Shown: piece by piece, positions 52,701-60,893 of the stretch
Layout: the number at the start of each line of letters is the position of its first letter
How positions within the stretch are numbered: position 1 is the stretch's first letter
DNA from: an uncultured Dokdonia sp.
GTDB lineage: Bacteria; Bacteroidota; Bacteroidia; Flavobacteriales; Flavobacteriaceae
Length of the DNA stretch: 64,000 nucleotides
Assembly (NCBI RefSeq): GCF_947492815.1
Contig: NZ_CANLOB010000003.1
Location: forward strand, 186,001-250,000
Reading direction: 5' to 3'
The notes under the pieces: model-generated
Told to the model about the DNA's origin: nothing
What the model saw: the letters and a program-made list of their open reading frames with translations, nothing else
Database searches by the model: none
Translations under genes and position numbers: made by a program

Positions 52701-53590
52701 GCCCACTTTCTCAAAAACTTGAAAAATTTAAAGACAAGGTTAATAATAATACCGAAGCAGATAATTTGCAAGGAAAATCAAGTCAAATTTTAAACTCTAT
52801 AGAGGGATTAATGAGGGCAGAGAAAAATATGGCTAAAAAATTAGATGATGCAGAGACGCCTAAGGAAAAGAAAAAATCAGAAAAAGGATTAAAAGCATTA
52901 TCTCTAAACATAACTAAATTTGGAGATAAATATGATTTATCTGATATTGATTGGGATGTTGATAGTCAAACACAATTAAGTGCAGATGAAATTAGTAAAT
53001 TAAAGTCCTTAAAAGGAGGAGAGGCTACCATAAAAAGTATAAATAACTTAAAAAATAAAGATATCACAAATTATATATCTTCAATTAAAGAAGTTAGAGT
53101 AATGATGTCTTTGAATGATAATGTTATTTTTGTAGGAGGGGCTATAAATAAATTTGATAAGGAAGTTTTCTTTAAAACAGGAAATGAAAAAGAAAGAATA
53201 AAAGAATTTGGAGAAATAGATATTTTGACAGATCAAGAATTGATAGAAGTTAAATCAGGAAAACACGGAACTAATATTAATCTAGGACTTAAAAAAGATG
53301 TTCATGATCAATTGTTAAAATTAAAAAGATTGATAGGGGGTAACCCTGAAATTTTTGATGAAAATAAAAATAAAATTGATCTTTCAGGAAGAATACTAAT
53401 TCTACAAATAGAAAGTGCAAAAATAGCACCTATAGCATTAGCTCAATTAATTAAACAAAAGAAAGTCGATTTACTTAGATTAGGAGACGGAAAAGATATT
53501 AAATTGTCTAATGTAAAGAAGAAAATAAAACCTTCTGATTACAAGGGGGAAAAATTAATAAGCTCTATTGAAGAATTTAATAATATATAA
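49775..53590 (+). CDS. eCIS polymorphic toxin with C-terminal PD-(D/E)xK-like nuclease
   Basis: A 1271-residue protein; MRTGTQPEIRASQ at 49802 may be the true start. Parts in order: a Gln/Ala-rich, low-complexity N terminus (about 1-430); a helical section (430-640); a hydrophobic, amphipathic region (about 640-900, including DPIGFLSNMMAGIGQGISNF and GLIGWLTGAMGG) that matches the conserved delivery part of DUF4157-type eCIS proteins I recall; a lysine-rich stretch (about 902-945); and a C-terminal domain (about 1090-1271). The last shows GEIDILTDQELIEVKSGK, the Glu-x-Asp ... Glu-x-Lys pattern of PD-(D/E)xK nucleases (Asp near 1148, Glu-Lys near 1157-1159). The C-terminal tip is more AT-rich than the body, a sign of exchange. 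The immunity gene follows at once. Confidence 0.82.
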   Translation: MVKDHNNNTMRTGTQPEIRASQLGAAQQNKKAKNAVALQGKKQQKAVKGVPPSLDEALFGAPQKMSTTGLKDTDFNAKQVGQLAADPTAGIPDILDAQFLDIASIPTPKKATPIVAKDPIVKEASTAKKAKNTAVDTGKTEEKTLPETEAKAAVPVTIAKTPEENENFQALKMEVSDTAKGQQQHESSSKASSKAQAAAPSPSNERESMAQAKQVDVMAAQDAEEFSAAAFKVQLQSRIAEMQLPEDEEAADKFDENNNIAEVNKNAMGDVSGASQKSSSAIASATSAKPNTAAQPKRQVAKMPTPKFGKKPNIGGAGKAMPPSRTAAEVEQPLQEQNNTVDNEMATHGVTDDMLANSNEASFTGALAEKNAAKAQSDAATQQFRTQEEQEQQNVQQNAQQQTNTQIGGMNAARVAGLNKVAGNQKQTASKNSVERKRIADAINGKYEAAKSKVDTILDQLDIDVAKEFVKGSNAAKKAFESHIDKEMTAYKEERYGGAWYSWKNIRRVGDYLGGLPEEVNEFFVTGREVYINTMDGYIETIANMVADRLNKAKQEIANGKKDVQEYVSSLDPNLRKLGKEAATAIEDKFDSLEQTVNDKKDSLIEALAEQYAANIESVDARIEELKAANEGLVSKALGALKGVFDFIIKVKNTLTNLLAKIVEVVVAIIADPIGFLSNMMAGIGQGISNFSSNIVKHLQSGLIGWLTGAMGGLSITMPEDIFSLKGIFSLSSQIMGFTWERIRKVGSKVIGEPAIKALETGFELVNILRTEGLAGLWEYIKEQFQDLKATVIDAVMDLIQTQVVQAGIKWLLGLLSPVGAFVKAVMAIIDVVKFFIERAAQIAELVSAFMDSVSAIASGKVGAVAASIEKALGKAVPVVIGLLASILGIGGLARKVIKLFKKIQKRVEKALVKLWKKIKKMAKKFLKKIGFGKKKKDKDGEKNEGTIKSQKFLMNNEEHTLSFEGGVIMMRSIKSPLSQKLEKFKDKVNNNTEADNLQGKSSQILNSIEGLMRAEKNMAKKLDDAETPKEKKKSEKGLKALSLNITKFGDKYDLSDIDWDVDSQTQLSADEISKLKSLKGGEATIKSINNLKNKDITNYISSIKEVRVMMSLNDNVIFVGGAINKFDKEVFFKTGNEKERIKEFGEIDILTDQELIEVKSGKHGTNINLGLKKDVHDQLLKLKRLIGGNPEIFDENKNKIDLSGRILILQIESAKIAPIALAQLIKQKKVDLLRLGDGKDIKLSNVKKKIKPSDYKGEKLISSIEEFNNI

Positions 53591-53592
53591 TT

Positions 53593-54117
53593 ATGGGTAA
53601 TGTGAAATTTATAACAACATTAATAGTTTTGAGTGTTGATGGTCAAAATAATACAGTGAAAGAAGTAAATGATATATTATTAGAATTTGGTTATTCTATT
53701 CTAGAAGGAGTAAACTCTCATTTTGGATTAAATGAGTTGATAAATGATAAACATTTAGAAGATGATTATGATGTTATACGAGAAATAAAGGATTTAAACG
53801 ATGATTTTAATAGATTGCAGCATCATCCATCTGGAGGCTCAATAAAATATTCTATACAAGACGAAGTAGAAATATTAATTGATTTCTTAACTACTGATTT
53901 TAATAGTATAGCAGCTGTAGTCTTTTATGTTGATTCATCATACGCTATAGAAAACAAGGCATCTTTTGATAAAATATATGCTAATATAAATCAAAGGTTA
54001 AGTATAAAAGGTGTTCTGCAAGCTGAGTACCTTTCAGAGTTGATAGATGAAGAAGTTGAAATTACAAACATACTTCAAGGAAATATCAATAAAGAATATG
54101 AATATATAATATCTTAA
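53593..54117 (+). CDS. Immunity protein of the nuclease toxin
   Basis: A 174-residue acidic cytosolic protein that starts 2 bases after the toxin stop. It is homologous along its length to the protein at 54737-55258 (for example GGSIKY, a D/E-rich centre, and a shared ending GNINKEYEYIIS). The placement behind a toxin tip, small size, acidity and a copy behind a second tip of the same kind make it a credible cognate inhibitor. No named immunity family is recognised. Confidence 0.7.
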   Translation: MGNVKFITTLIVLSVDGQNNTVKEVNDILLEFGYSILEGVNSHFGLNELINDKHLEDDYDVIREIKDLNDDFNRLQHHPSGGSIKYSIQDEVEILIDFLTTDFNSIAAVVFYVDSSYAIENKASFDKIYANINQRLSIKGVLQAEYLSELIDEEVEITNILQGNINKEYEYIIS

Positions 54118-54137
54118 GATAGCGATAAATTTATTTT

Positions 54138-54177
54138 AAAGAGATCATTTATATGTCAATATAAATGATCTCTTTTT
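54138..54177 (+). terminator. Terminator after the first toxin-immunity module
   Basis: AAAGAGATCATTTAT and ATAAATGATCTCTTT form a 15-bp stem with an 8-base loop, followed by a T run. Confidence 0.8.
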
Positions 54178-54246
54178 CATTTATTAAAAGTGTAAAAAAA
54201 GAAAAATACTATATTTTGAGATTAGATGAATTCGAGATGTTTTAGG

Positions 54247-54734
54247 CGAAGATGTTATTTTTATAGGCGGATCTATAAAAAAAATCTGATAAAGAAGTTT
54301 TCTTTAAAATAGGAAATGAAAAAGAAACAATAAGTGAGTTTGGTGAAATAGATATTTTGACAGATAGAGAGTTAATTGAGTTTAAGACAGGGAAGTTTAT
54401 GGATAAAATAAATGGTCTTAGTTCTAAAGATATTGAACAGTTTGATAAATACAGAAAAATGATTAACGGTTCAGTTAAAATATATGATGAAAATGGTAAT
54501 CTAATGGATTTTTCTGATAAATTAGTGGTGTTACAATTAGAAGAAAAAGCTGTTGCTCCAATGGCGTTAGCTCAATTAAGAAAGAAAAATACTATAGATA
54601 TTATAAGATTTGGTAATGGATATGAAATAGAAATGATAAATGTGCCATTTGATGGTAAAAGAAGAAAACCAAGGAGTTTTAAAGGAATGAAACTTGTTAA
54701 TACTTTAGAAGCATATATTAATATTAAACTATAA
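54247..54734 (+). pseudogene. Displaced toxin tip (PD-(D/E)xK-like), without N-terminal delivery region
   Basis: This fragment aligns with the last about 165 residues of the toxin: GEDVIFIGGSIKK against NDNVIFVGGAINK, then SDKEVFFKIGNEKETISEFGEIDILTDRELIEFKTGK. Catalytic residues are kept. A frameshift in an A8 run near 54282 splits it. No start or delivery region is present. It is a stored or displaced alternative tip that could replace the active one by recombination across the conserved GEIDILTD region. The open part has a conventional ATG-less start at 54357. Confidence 0.8.
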
Positions 54735-54736
54735 GG

Positions 54737-55258
54737 ATGGGATTAAGGAATGATATAGATTCGATAATTGTAATTGAATCAATTAATAGTAGAGAAGCTG
54801 TAAGTATAATACACGAAATATTAATTAATAATAAGTTTTCTATTCAAGAAGATAAAGATTTTTCATCATTTTCTTTAGCAGAAGTTCTAGATGATGAACA
54901 CTTACCGGAAAATTATGATGAAACTAGGTGTGTTGAAAATGTAGAAAAGGATTTAGAAGTTTTAAAGTCTCATGATGCAGGAGGTACTATTGTGTATGAG
55001 AATAATAATTTTAATCTATATACGACATATAAATCATTAGATGATAAAAATATAGATGGAATTATCTTTCAAGCTGATTCATATTTTGTAAATACAGATT
55101 ATTTAGACGCAATTATTGAAAATATTATCAATAGTAAACTTAGAATAGTTGGTATAACTAAAGGAATCAATATGTTACATGATTTGGATATTGAAATTGA
55201 AATGGAAAAAATTCTATCTGGAAATATCAATAAAAAATACGAATATATAGTTTCTTAG
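54737..55258 (+). CDS. Immunity protein paralogue behind the displaced tip
   Basis: A 173-residue protein that starts 2 bases after the displaced tip. It has the same layout as 53593-54117 but is clearly diverged: matching LAEVLDDEHLPENYDE against LNELINDKHLEDDYD, SHDAGGTIVYEN against HHPSGGSIKYS, and ending GNINKKYEYIVS. Retention with an intact frame while the toxin tip is broken suggests it still protects against injectors of sister strains. The function is inferred from context. Confidence 0.7.
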   Translation: MGLRNDIDSIIVIESINSREAVSIIHEILINNKFSIQEDKDFSSFSLAEVLDDEHLPENYDETRCVENVEKDLEVLKSHDAGGTIVYENNNFNLYTTYKSLDDKNIDGIIFQADSYFVNTDYLDAIIENIINSKLRIVGITKGINMLHDLDIEIEMEKILSGNINKKYEYIVS

Positions 55259-55279
55259 AAAATTAATAAATTTATTATT

Positions 55280-55314
55280 AAAGAGATCATTTATTGTTAT
55301 AGGTGATCTTTTTC
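55280..55314 (+). terminator. Terminator after the second module
   Basis: AAAGAGATCA and TGATCTTTTT form a stem around a 14-base loop. It is a shorter sister of the terminator at 54138-54177, so the module ends are homologous. Confidence 0.7.
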
Positions 55315-55378
55315 TCTTTTCGCGAAAGCGTAAAAAAAGAAAATACTATAGTTGAGGTTGTGTGTGTCTAAATTGTAA

Positions 55379-55525
55379 ATTGACGGGATAGTTTCTCACT
55401 CAAACCTCCACCAGTTACAAACTGGCGAAATTTTAAATGATAGATTACAAGGAGACTTGAAACAAAATCCAGAAGGCGATGATAATGATGAACGATTTGA
55501 AGATTTAAAAAAAGATAGAACTTAG
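55379..55525 (+). pseudogene. Fragment of a third toxin C terminus
   Basis: An open stretch of 48 codons without a start ends in KDRT 3 bases before the LRR gene. It contains QLQTGEILNDRLQG and a Glu/Asp-rich end. A similar LYQLQT coding trace appears after the next terminator (about 56762-56790). The stop-immunity spacing copies that of modules 1 and 2, so I take it as the last part of a third, different toxin tip. Confidence 0.5.
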
Positions 55526-55528
55526 GAT

Positions 55529-56599
55529 ATGATAGATTTTATAAAAAAATTAGAGAAAAAACTAGACACTCAAATTATTCATTCTGAGAAGCGTATTAAA
55601 GGAAAAAATTATTTTAATTTAGATAGCGATGGAAATATTAAAACATTGTCTATATGGGAGACTAATTTAAAAGACCTTAATGTATTATTGCCTATAGCAG
55701 ATAACTTAGTTGAATTAGATGTAGGTTATTGTAATATTAAAACCTTAGGGCCATTAAAAAGATTCTCTAAACTTGAAACATTAGATTTGAGTCTTAATCG
55801 TTTACATGCTTCTTCATTAAGGCATTTAAATTATCTTAAAAACTTAAAAAAGTTAGATTTAGGGGTAACAAACCTTAAAGATACATCTCCACTGAGTAAT
55901 CTTACCAATTTAGAGAAGTTATGTGTTAGTGGAAGCGATCGACTATATGAAGTTAAGGGCTTAGAAAAACTAAAATCTTTAGAGTATTTAGATGTGGGGG
56001 GCAGTCCAATTAGTAGTATTAAAAAAATTAATGCTCCTGATACTCTTAGACATCTGAGTATAAGAGGAGATGAAATTGAAAAATTAGCATATTTAGATAA
56101 GTTTCCTAATTTAGAAAGTTTTGTTTTTGAGGGTGATATAGAAAAAATTGAAGGCTTAGATGAACTTCAAAAACTTAAAGAGCTTTTTATTTCTGGTAAT
56201 GGTTTAAAAAAAATTGAAGGTTTAGATAAGTTACAGAATTTAGAAATGCTAGATTTATGTCTTAACCGAATAACAGAAATAAAAGGCTTAGATGCATTAG
56301 TGAATTTAAAACAATTGAATCTTAATGAAAACGAGATAGTTAAAATTGAGAATTTAGACAATCTTACCAAGCTAGAACTTTTATTAGTAGAAGCTAATTA
56401 TAATCTAAGTAATTTTGATACACGTTTTTTACAAAATTTAGAATCAGAGTGTCATATATATATTCGTGGTTTTAAGGATTCAGATAAAATTAAATCCATG
56501 GCACCAGAGAATGTTAAAATCAATTTTAAAAAGGATTATCCTTATCCTATGAGTTTAAAATTTTTCTCTCAATTTTATACTAGTTCAATATTAGATTAA
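55529..56599 (+). CDS. Leucine-rich-repeat protein, probable immunity protein
   Basis: A 356-residue cytosolic protein. About ten leucine-rich repeats run from residue 50 to 300 (examples: LVELDVGYCNIKTLGPL, LEYLDVGGSPISSIKKI, LEMLDLCLNRITEIKGL), with a consensus close to LxxLDLxxNxIxxIxGLxxL. There is no signal peptide. It starts 3 bases after a toxin-tail fragment and ends before a module terminator, exactly where an immunity gene sits in the other two modules. LRR proteins bind other proteins, so a toxin-binding role is plausible but not shown. Confidence 0.75.
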   Translation: MIDFIKKLEKKLDTQIIHSEKRIKGKNYFNLDSDGNIKTLSIWETNLKDLNVLLPIADNLVELDVGYCNIKTLGPLKRFSKLETLDLSLNRLHASSLRHLNYLKNLKKLDLGVTNLKDTSPLSNLTNLEKLCVSGSDRLYEVKGLEKLKSLEYLDVGGSPISSIKKINAPDTLRHLSIRGDEIEKLAYLDKFPNLESFVFEGDIEKIEGLDELQKLKELFISGNGLKKIEGLDKLQNLEMLDLCLNRITEIKGLDALVNLKQLNLNENEIVKIENLDNLTKLELLLVEANYNLSNFDTRFLQNLESECHIYIRGFKDSDKIKSMAPENVKINFKKDYPYPMSLKFFSQFYTSSILD

Positions 56600-56664
56600 T
56601 TTAATATTTTGAATATGATTAGTCTAAAAAAGTTGTAATTTTTAGATTAGTTAAAAATATATTT

Positions 56665-56700
56665 AAACCTTGGAGAGTTTCAACTCTCTAAGGTTTTTTC
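56665..56700 (+). terminator. Terminator after the LRR gene
   Basis: AAACCTTGGAGAGTT pairs with AACTCTCTAAGGTTT with a small mismatch; T6C follows. Confidence 0.8.
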
Positions 56701-57249
56701 TTTTCGCGAAAGCGTAAAGAGAAAAGACTATAGTAGAAATATGATCTCGTATTTTTTACTATAACCTATACCAGTTACAAACTAATAGCAATATAGTATT
56801 CGCTTTCATGCTTCAGAGAAATTCAACATAAACTACCTACTTCCGCTATGGGCTTAGAAAGCGTATAAAACCCTTAATAACCTGTTTTAAAGTAAACCTA
56901 CACTTCCTGCTATCTTTTGAGATTTAAATGCCTCCTTAAAACATGATAATTTGTAAAATGTGATATTTGAAATCAGAATATTACAAAGTGTATTTTTCTG
57001 CTTTTTAGTGTTTTAAATGCATTTCTCATTCTACTTACTGAAACTACGGATTAGACGTTGTAAAATGTTTGGCTTTGCTGAGCTCTCTACGTATGTTTGT
57101 ACTGTGATTAACAAATAACACAAGAAGTACTTCACTTATTAGCAATCACATTTGTCTTACCATTCTAGAAAATCAAGACAAGAAAAGCTAGTTGCACTGG
57201 CTACATACTAAATGCTTTTATATAAAAATAAATCAATAAAAAGGAGACC
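56701..57249. other. Intergenic region before the structural eCIS genes
   Basis: A shortened CTTTCGCGAAAGCG copy starts at about 56702 and a module-boundary sequence ending ACTATAGTAG follows. A toxin-like coding trace (NLYQLQT) lies near 56770. No intact gene is seen in about 550 bases. The eCIS structural operon promoter should be near the end; I cannot point to it. Confidence 0.5.
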
Positions 57250-57867
57250 ATGATCTACGATGTATTAAGAATACTCAAAAAGGAAATAGGGGATTATCTG
57301 AAAGACGAAAACCTAGTGGTATTAGATAATATTGCTAAGGCAGAAGATGCAAGTAATACGTCACTAAATGATAAAGTAATTGTCACTTTATTAAGTACAG
57401 AAGAAGAGTCTATACTCAAAAACACACCAAGACACGAAGTGAAAAACGGCACTAAAATTTATAAGAGTGGTGCAGCTTATCTTAATGTGTATATGATGGT
57501 AGCAGCAAACAGAAGTACGTATGAAAAATCACTGCAATCTATTTCTAAAGTGGTAGAGTTTTTTCAAGACAAATCCATTTTTACAAATAACAATACAGAC
57601 ACTTCCATTTTTACACAAGGAGAGGCAGACCCTCAAATTGAGGAATTCAAGTTTATGGTAGATCTCAAGTCGCTTCGTATTGAAGAGTTGAGTTATGCTT
57701 GGACCGTATTAGGGGGAAGAACAATGCCTTCTGCTTTATATAAAGTGAGTATTGTAAAAGTACAGAGACAGAAAGTCAAAGGCAAAGGACCTGCAATTAC
57801 TACAATACAAGAAACTGCACTGAACCTAACGAAAAATTTAACAGAAAACTTTACAGAAAATGAGTAG
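57250..57867 (+). CDS. Pvc16-like eCIS protein (DUF4255)
   Basis: A 205-residue protein of the DUF4255/Pvc16 family, which forms the cap at the end of the tube and sheath in eCIS particles. Features: MIYDVLRILKKEIGDYLKDEN at the start, AAYLNVYMMVAANR in the middle and ELSYAWTVLGGRTMPSALYKVSIVKVQRQ near the end. It opens the structural operon and overlaps the next gene by 8 bases. Confidence 0.88.
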   Translation: MIYDVLRILKKEIGDYLKDENLVVLDNIAKAEDASNTSLNDKVIVTLLSTEEESILKNTPRHEVKNGTKIYKSGAAYLNVYMMVAANRSTYEKSLQSISKVVEFFQDKSIFTNNNTDTSIFTQGEADPQIEEFKFMVDLKSLRIEELSYAWTVLGGRTMPSALYKVSIVKVQRQKVKGKGPAITTIQETALNLTKNLTENFTENE

Positions 57868-58702
57868 TACAATTAAATACGTGCAAATATTCAACTTGAA
57901 TATTTTTCACAATTACTTTCTGGATACAAAAGAAAAAGATATAGATGGAAATGAAATATTAGTAGTCTTTGATGATACTCAAAAAACAGGAGATTTAGTA
58001 AACTATAATGTAGCTGACTTTCTTCATATAGCACCTAGTCAAGACACAAATAGAATCCTTGCAAATCATAAAATTGCTTTTAAAAAAACAACAGATGGAG
58101 CTACTTGTTTTATTTCGGTAGATCAAGATTCAAAACCAATGATAGATAGTACAGGAGTGACTATAGATCTATTGATATATAGCAATGATACTCTTTTTGA
58201 AAAATATACAGATATCAATACAAGTCCAGAAGATCTTTATTTCTTCACAAATGATACTACAGTGCCGGTCGCAAATAGAATCAATATTTTAAGCGATGTA
58301 GCTACAAGTTTAGACAACTATACGATAACAGCAAGTGTAGATCTTATGAACAAATATCAAGCGCTTTCAGAAAGCTTGACAGGAAGTGAAAAACGTTCTT
58401 TACTTGGAGTTGTATCAATAAAACTTGATGAAATAATAGAGAATGGTCAAGCTGTAGGGGATGTAACAGAATTCAAAATAGTTTTAAAGAATAGAAAAAC
58501 TATATGGCAATATCTAAATGATGATGGAAGTATATATGCACAAACAGGAACACCACAACCGTTTATGCGTAGAGGAAATATTATTCCTAGAGATCAAGAT
58601 GACGCTATAATTCCTTATAGAATGGCAACGCCTTTTGATGCTTTTAAATATCCAGAAGCTTCAGATGTAGACCAGTCTGTAAAAACGCAGATATATATTT
58701 AA
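57860..58702 (+). CDS. Hypothetical eCIS-operon protein
   Basis: A 280-residue soluble protein without recognisable family. It starts within the Pvc16 gene and is followed after 28 bases by the first sheath gene. The first third is beta-rich (VQIFNLNIFHNYF, LVVFDDTQ), and the C-terminal part has WQYLNDDGSIYAQTGTPQPFMRRGNIIPRDQDD. Position suggests a component or chaperone at the cap end of the particle. Bacteroidota eCIS loci often have a protein of unknown function here. Confidence 0.65.
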   Translation: MSSTIKYVQIFNLNIFHNYFLDTKEKDIDGNEILVVFDDTQKTGDLVNYNVADFLHIAPSQDTNRILANHKIAFKKTTDGATCFISVDQDSKPMIDSTGVTIDLLIYSNDTLFEKYTDINTSPEDLYFFTNDTTVPVANRINILSDVATSLDNYTITASVDLMNKYQALSESLTGSEKRSLLGVVSIKLDEIIENGQAVGDVTEFKIVLKNRKTIWQYLNDDGSIYAQTGTPQPFMRRGNIIPRDQDDAIIPYRMATPFDAFKYPEASDVDQSVKTQIYI

Positions 58703-58730
58703 AATAAGAACTTTTTTAAAATAGATAAAT

Positions 58731-60392
58731 ATGTTAACACAATTAAAAACACCAGGTGCATTTATAGAGGAAGTATCGATATTTCCTCCTTCAGTAGCAC
58801 AGGTGGAAACAGCAATTCCTGCATTTGTAGGGTTTACTGAAAAAGCAGAAAGAAAAGTAAAAGATGATTTGCTACAGGTGCCAACAAGAATTACTTCGTT
58901 GTTGGAGTATGAAACGCTTTTTGGAGGGGCAAAGAAAGAGCAATTAACGTTAAAAGATGATCTAGTAAGAGGGACAGAATTAGTAACAACAGATGTTATC
59001 TTTTTAATGCCGTACGCTATGCAATTATATTTTGCGAATGGAGGAGGTCCTTGTTACATTGTTTCGGCAGGAACTTATGAAGCTTATGCTATCACAGAAG
59101 GAGAAGGAGCTGAAGCACCAGATGTAAGAATGAAAAAAGGTTTAGATGCTGTAGCATTGGAGGATGAACCAACACTTCTTGTATTTCCAGATGCAATAAA
59201 AACACTTGATGAGGCAAAGTTTTATGGTCTTTATCAAGATGCATTATCACAAGCTAATGAGTTAAAAGATCGCTTTGTGATTATGGATACTTACAGAGGA
59301 GAAACTGAAACTGAAATTGATGTAGAAGGAACTCCTACTATTGTTAATACAATAGATGAATTTAGAACAGCTATTCCAGGAGATAAATATGGTGCAGCGT
59401 ATTTTCCACACGTAAAAACCATTTTAAACTACGAGTTTGATGAGAATGCTTTAATTGTACATGATGGAACGGGGTATGATTATGCATCAGAAATTGCAGA
59501 ATTAGATGTTGTAATAGCTAGTGTTGATTTAGATATAGCTAATAATACGGAAGATAATTTTGAACAAAATCAGGAAACTATCATTGAGATTATGAGGAGA
59601 ATAAATGTTACTCATGATATGACTTTTGATTTAACAGGTATTGAAGCATCTATTAATTCAAGTGAATTAAAAGCTGCTTATGCTAATGCTATAATACTTG
59701 CTTTAGGTATTAAAGATGATGATGATGGTGCGTACAAGGATGGTACACTATCTGGATATAAAGGGACAACTGCTTATAATGAGATTCAAGCACTTATCAA
59801 CGCTACTCCAGTCGTATTATCGCCATCTGCAGCAATTGCAGGTGTATATGCAAAAGTAGATAGTACAAGAGGAGTTTGGAAAGCACCAGCAAATGTAGGA
59901 TTAAACTATGTAGTGGGACCTACTGAAAAAGTAGATAATACACAGCAAGATGGATTAAATGTAGATCCAAATGCAGGAAAGTCAATAAATGTTATTAGAA
60001 CATTTACAGGAAAAGGGACCTTAGTATGGGGTGCTAGAACACTAGATGGCAATAGTAATGAATGGCGTTATGTATCAGTGCGTCGATTCTTTAACATGGT
60101 AGAAGAATCTGTAAAGAAAGCTTCAGAACGCTTTGTATTTGATGCAAACGATGCTAATACTTGGGTGAAAGTAAAAGGAATGATCGAAAACTTCCTAAAC
60201 ACGCAATGGAGAGCAGGAGCACTAGCAGGAGCTACGCCAGAGGACGCTTATTTTGTAAGTGTTGGACTAGACGAAACAATGTCTGCACAAGATATCTTAG
60301 AAGGAAGAATGATCGTTGAAATCGGAATGGCTGCAGTACGTCCAGCAGAATTCATCATACTTCGATTCTCACATAAATTACAAGAATCATAA
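58731..60392 (+). CDS. eCIS contractile sheath protein 1, with insertion
   Basis: A 553-residue sheath subunit. The N-terminal YKTPGAFIEEVSIFPPSV-type segment (here LKTPGAFIEEVSIFPPSV) and the C-terminal sheath core (GVWKAPANVGL, RTFTGKGTLVWGARTLDG, WRYVSVRRFFNMVEESV, AVRPAEFIILRFSHKLQES) are nearly identical to sheath 2. The middle carries an extra segment of about 100 residues (about 235-345, DENALIVHDGTGYDY ... TAYNEIQAL) relative to sheath 2. It should be surface-exposed, so it may bind or shield the particle. The extended sheath contracts to drive the tube into the target. Confidence 0.93.
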   Translation: MLTQLKTPGAFIEEVSIFPPSVAQVETAIPAFVGFTEKAERKVKDDLLQVPTRITSLLEYETLFGGAKKEQLTLKDDLVRGTELVTTDVIFLMPYAMQLYFANGGGPCYIVSAGTYEAYAITEGEGAEAPDVRMKKGLDAVALEDEPTLLVFPDAIKTLDEAKFYGLYQDALSQANELKDRFVIMDTYRGETETEIDVEGTPTIVNTIDEFRTAIPGDKYGAAYFPHVKTILNYEFDENALIVHDGTGYDYASEIAELDVVIASVDLDIANNTEDNFEQNQETIIEIMRRINVTHDMTFDLTGIEASINSSELKAAYANAIILALGIKDDDDGAYKDGTLSGYKGTTAYNEIQALINATPVVLSPSAAIAGVYAKVDSTRGVWKAPANVGLNYVVGPTEKVDNTQQDGLNVDPNAGKSINVIRTFTGKGTLVWGARTLDGNSNEWRYVSVRRFFNMVEESVKKASERFVFDANDANTWVKVKGMIENFLNTQWRAGALAGATPEDAYFVSVGLDETMSAQDILEGRMIVEIGMAAVRPAEFIILRFSHKLQES

Positions 60393-60424
60393 AAATTAAA
60401 CAGTAAAAATTAAAACAGAAAATT

Positions 60425-60856
60425 ATGAATGAATATCCGTTATCAAAGTTTCACTTTGGAGTAGATTGGGGAGGAACCAATATTGGTTTTCAAGAGGTTT
60501 CAGGTCTAGATATGGAAGTAGAGCCTATTGAATATCGTCAAGGCGCAAGTCCAGATTTTACAAAGATCAAGATGCCTGGTATGAAGAAGTTTAGTAACAT
60601 CACATTAAAACGTGGATCGTTTAAAGGAGACAATGAATACTTTGATTGGTTTAACAGTATCCAATTAAATACGGTAGAACGTAGAACTATCACAATTTCA
60701 TTATTAGATGAAACTGGAACACCTGCAATTACTTGGAAAGTAAACAAAGCATTTCCAATCAAGATAATGTCTACAGATTTAAAAGCAGAAGGAAACGAAG
60801 TAGCAGTAGAATCTATCGAGATCGCACATGAAGGATTAGTGATCGAAAACAATTAA
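60425..60856 (+). CDS. eCIS tail tube protein 1
   Basis: A 143-residue inner-tube protein of the T4 gp19/Pvc1 family. Features: NEYPLSKFHFGVDWGGTNIGFQEVSGLDMEVEPIEYRQG at the start and VESIEIAHEGLVI at the end. It stacks as hexameric rings inside the sheath. It is about 95% identical to the protein at 62382-62813. It is cotranscribed with sheath 1. Confidence 0.93.
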   Translation: MNEYPLSKFHFGVDWGGTNIGFQEVSGLDMEVEPIEYRQGASPDFTKIKMPGMKKFSNITLKRGSFKGDNEYFDWFNSIQLNTVERRTITISLLDETGTPAITWKVNKAFPIKIMSTDLKAEGNEVAVESIEIAHEGLVIENN

Positions 60857-60893
60857 TAACAAATTAAATAATAAACAATAAACATTTTATATT

